A DNA stretch of 64,000 nucleotides from Terrisporobacter othiniensis (GTDB lineage Bacteria > Bacillota > Clostridia > Peptostreptococcales > Peptostreptococcaceae), in assembly GCF_000808015.1 (NCBI RefSeq), contig NZ_JWHR01000133.1:1-64000 (forward strand), read 5' to 3'. Both the position numbers and the translations under genes were made by a program. Positions 63,023 to 64,000 of this stretch are shown here, one piece after another. The notes under the pieces are model-generated. The model was not told the DNA's origin. It saw only the letters and a list, made by a program, of their open reading frames with translations, and did no database searches. Position 1 is the stretch's first letter. Every line of letters starts with the position of its first letter.

Positions 63023-64000
63023 TTATGCTGTTTCCAACTTATAAAAATCATAAAATTTTTCTTCTTTTTTTATTAAATCATCAAATCTACCTTTTTCAAT
63101 TATTTTACCATCTTCCATAAAAATTATCTCATCATATAAACTTAATAATTCTTCGCTCATCTTATGTGTAATAGTTATTAATGTAAGATCATCCAAATTT
63201 AATAATTTATTTTCAATATCATATCCTGTTTGCATATCTATGGCAGATGTCCCTTCATCTAAAATAAGTATTGGTGTTTGTTGAATTAAAGCTCTTGCTA
63301 TTGCTATTCTTTGTCTTTGTCCTCCAGATAAGTTATTACCATTCTCACCTACCAAATAATCTAATCCTTCTTCTAACTCATTAATAAATTTATCTGAACC
63401 ACTTAGTTTTAATATTTTATTTATATTGTCATTGGAAAAATCCTTATATAAACAAATATTATCTTTTATATTTTTATCAAACATATATACATTTTGATGA
63501 ATAATAGAAATCATCTTATTAATTTTTTCTATATCTACACTTCTAATTTCTTTGTTATCATACTTAATTTCTCCACTATAATCTGCATAGTATCCAAGAA
63601 TTAATTTCGCTAAAGTTGACTTTCCACAGCCACTAGGTCCTACAAGGGCATACTTTTTATTTTTATTTATTGTTAAATCTATACCATCAAGAATATGTTT
63701 GTTATCTTCATATGCAAACTTCACATTACTTACCTCTATAGCATTTTCAAAGGATGGATTTTCAGTTCCTATAAAAGTACTATCTTTATAATTTGATATA
63801 TCATCTAATCTTTTTATTACAGAAGTCATAGAAGTAATTTTTGGAACATAACTCATTATCATAATAACAGGTTGAATAAAACTTCCCGATAGTTGGACAA
63901 TCGCAATTAATGTTCCCATAGTTATATTTCCTTTTAGTACTAAATAAGCTGATAAAAATACTGCAACAAATTGAGTTCCCATACCAAGTAATTGTGATAA
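63023..64000 (-). CDS. ABC exporter half-transporter, C-terminal part
   Basis: The frame is open to the right edge of the window, so the N-terminus is missing. The visible 325 residues hold the end of a membrane domain (VAVFLSAYLVLKGNITMGTLIAIVQLSGSFIQPV) and a complete nucleotide-binding domain: Walker A GPSGCGKST, Q-loop IHQNVYMFD, signature LSGGQRQR, Walker B ILILDEGTSAID and the switch His in ITHKMS. The domain order (membrane, then ATPase) is that of homodimeric or heterodimeric exporters of lipids, peptides or drugs. Substrate cannot be told. The transcript ends at the hairpin 62970-63008. Confidence 0.92.
   Translation of the reverse strand, partial: LSQLLGMGTQFVAVFLSAYLVLKGNITMGTLIAIVQLSGSFIQPVIMIMSYVPKITSMTSVIKRLDDISNYKDSTFIGTENPSFENAIEVSNVKFAYEDNKHILDGIDLTINKNKKYALVGPSGCGKSTLAKLILGYYADYSGEIKYDNKEIRSVDIEKINKMISIIHQNVYMFDKNIKDNICLYKDFSNDNINKILKLSGSDKFINELEEGLDYLVGENGNNLSGGQRQRIAIARALIQQTPILILDEGTSAIDMQTGYDIENKLLNLDDLTLITITHKMSEELLSLYDEIIFMEDGKIIEKGRFDDLIKKEEKFYDFYKLETA

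Noticed and set aside
1..64000. tRNA, rRNA, CRISPR arrays, insertion sequences or prophage genes
   Set aside because: None was recognised: no conserved tRNA or rRNA segment, no regularly spaced repeats, and no transposase or integrase frames.

Overview
This is an A+T-rich chromosomal window from a spore-forming, amino-acid-fermenting member of the Clostridia. The best fit is a Peptostreptococcaceae-like organism. Sporulation genes sit beside the cell-division genes (spoIIGA, spoVD), selenocysteine-dependent Stickland reductase genes are present, riboswitches are of Firmicutes type, and start sites follow strong GGAGG ribosome-binding sites. No tRNA, rRNA, insertion sequence or CRISPR array was seen.

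Layout. Bases 1-13,050 (minus strand) hold a division/cell-wall cluster: ftsL-like, spoVD, murF, mraY, murD, ftsW/spoVE, murG, murA, divIB, ftsZ and the start of spoIIGA. Bases 13.2-17.9 kb break that cluster with a frameshifted M20 amidohydrolase, a small lipoprotein, a MATE exporter and metY under a SAM-I riboswitch. Bases 17.9-23.2 kb carry rsmH, lgt, a PHP phosphatase and an M16 protease pair. Then come ychF and a NimA-like flavoprotein. Bases 25.4-33.3 kb form a nucleobase block: codBA behind a PyrR attenuator, a purine permease plus amidohydrolase behind a guanine-class riboswitch, and a dicarboxylate-type symporter behind a second PyrR attenuator.

Bases 33.4-40.9 kb are the most striking part. 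A hydantoinase, an N-carbamoylsarcosine amidase-like enzyme, a PAS/sigma-54 activator and a three-gene reductase set (pyruvoyl-type GrdG/E, selenoprotein GrdF/B, selenoprotein GrdA) lie side by side. Both enzyme operons carry a near-consensus sigma-54 promoter, the same upstream block (TATACRGCCATT) and the same TTGCAAAA/TTTTGCAA palindromes. I infer one regulon that opens a hydantoin (probably N-methylhydantoin, the deamination product of creatinine), releases sarcosine or glycine from the carbamoyl amino acid, and reduces it to acetyl phosphate. No creatinine deaminase could be assigned in the window: the only close candidate is a textbook CodA under pyrimidine control.

Bases 41.0-43.1 kb carry an FxLYD lipoprotein, a membrane Ser/Thr kinase and a divergent HTH protein. 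metA follows (Glu111, acetyl type, matching metY). Bases 44.3-50.8 kb are a 5-oxoproline cluster (pxpB, pxpC, accB, accC, DUF1445, pxpA, NRAMP transporter). Bases 50.8-52.4 kb are decayed: an internally deleted response regulator and a pseudogene. After that come a Mn2+ (yybP-ykoY) riboswitch with an AI-2E/PerM-family gene, thiC with a TPP riboswitch, sstT, a secreted glycerophosphodiesterase, a frameshifted radical-SAM gene, a nuclease-helicase fusion, two unrecognised small genes and a truncated ABC exporter.

Two themes recur. Many operons have readable 5' RNA or DNA switches (SAM-I, TPP, guanine, Mn2+, two PyrR sites, two sigma-54 promoters). Three transport promoters also carry a Spo0A-box-like TGTCGAA between -35 and -10, which suggests that nutrient import is shut off at the onset of sporulation.
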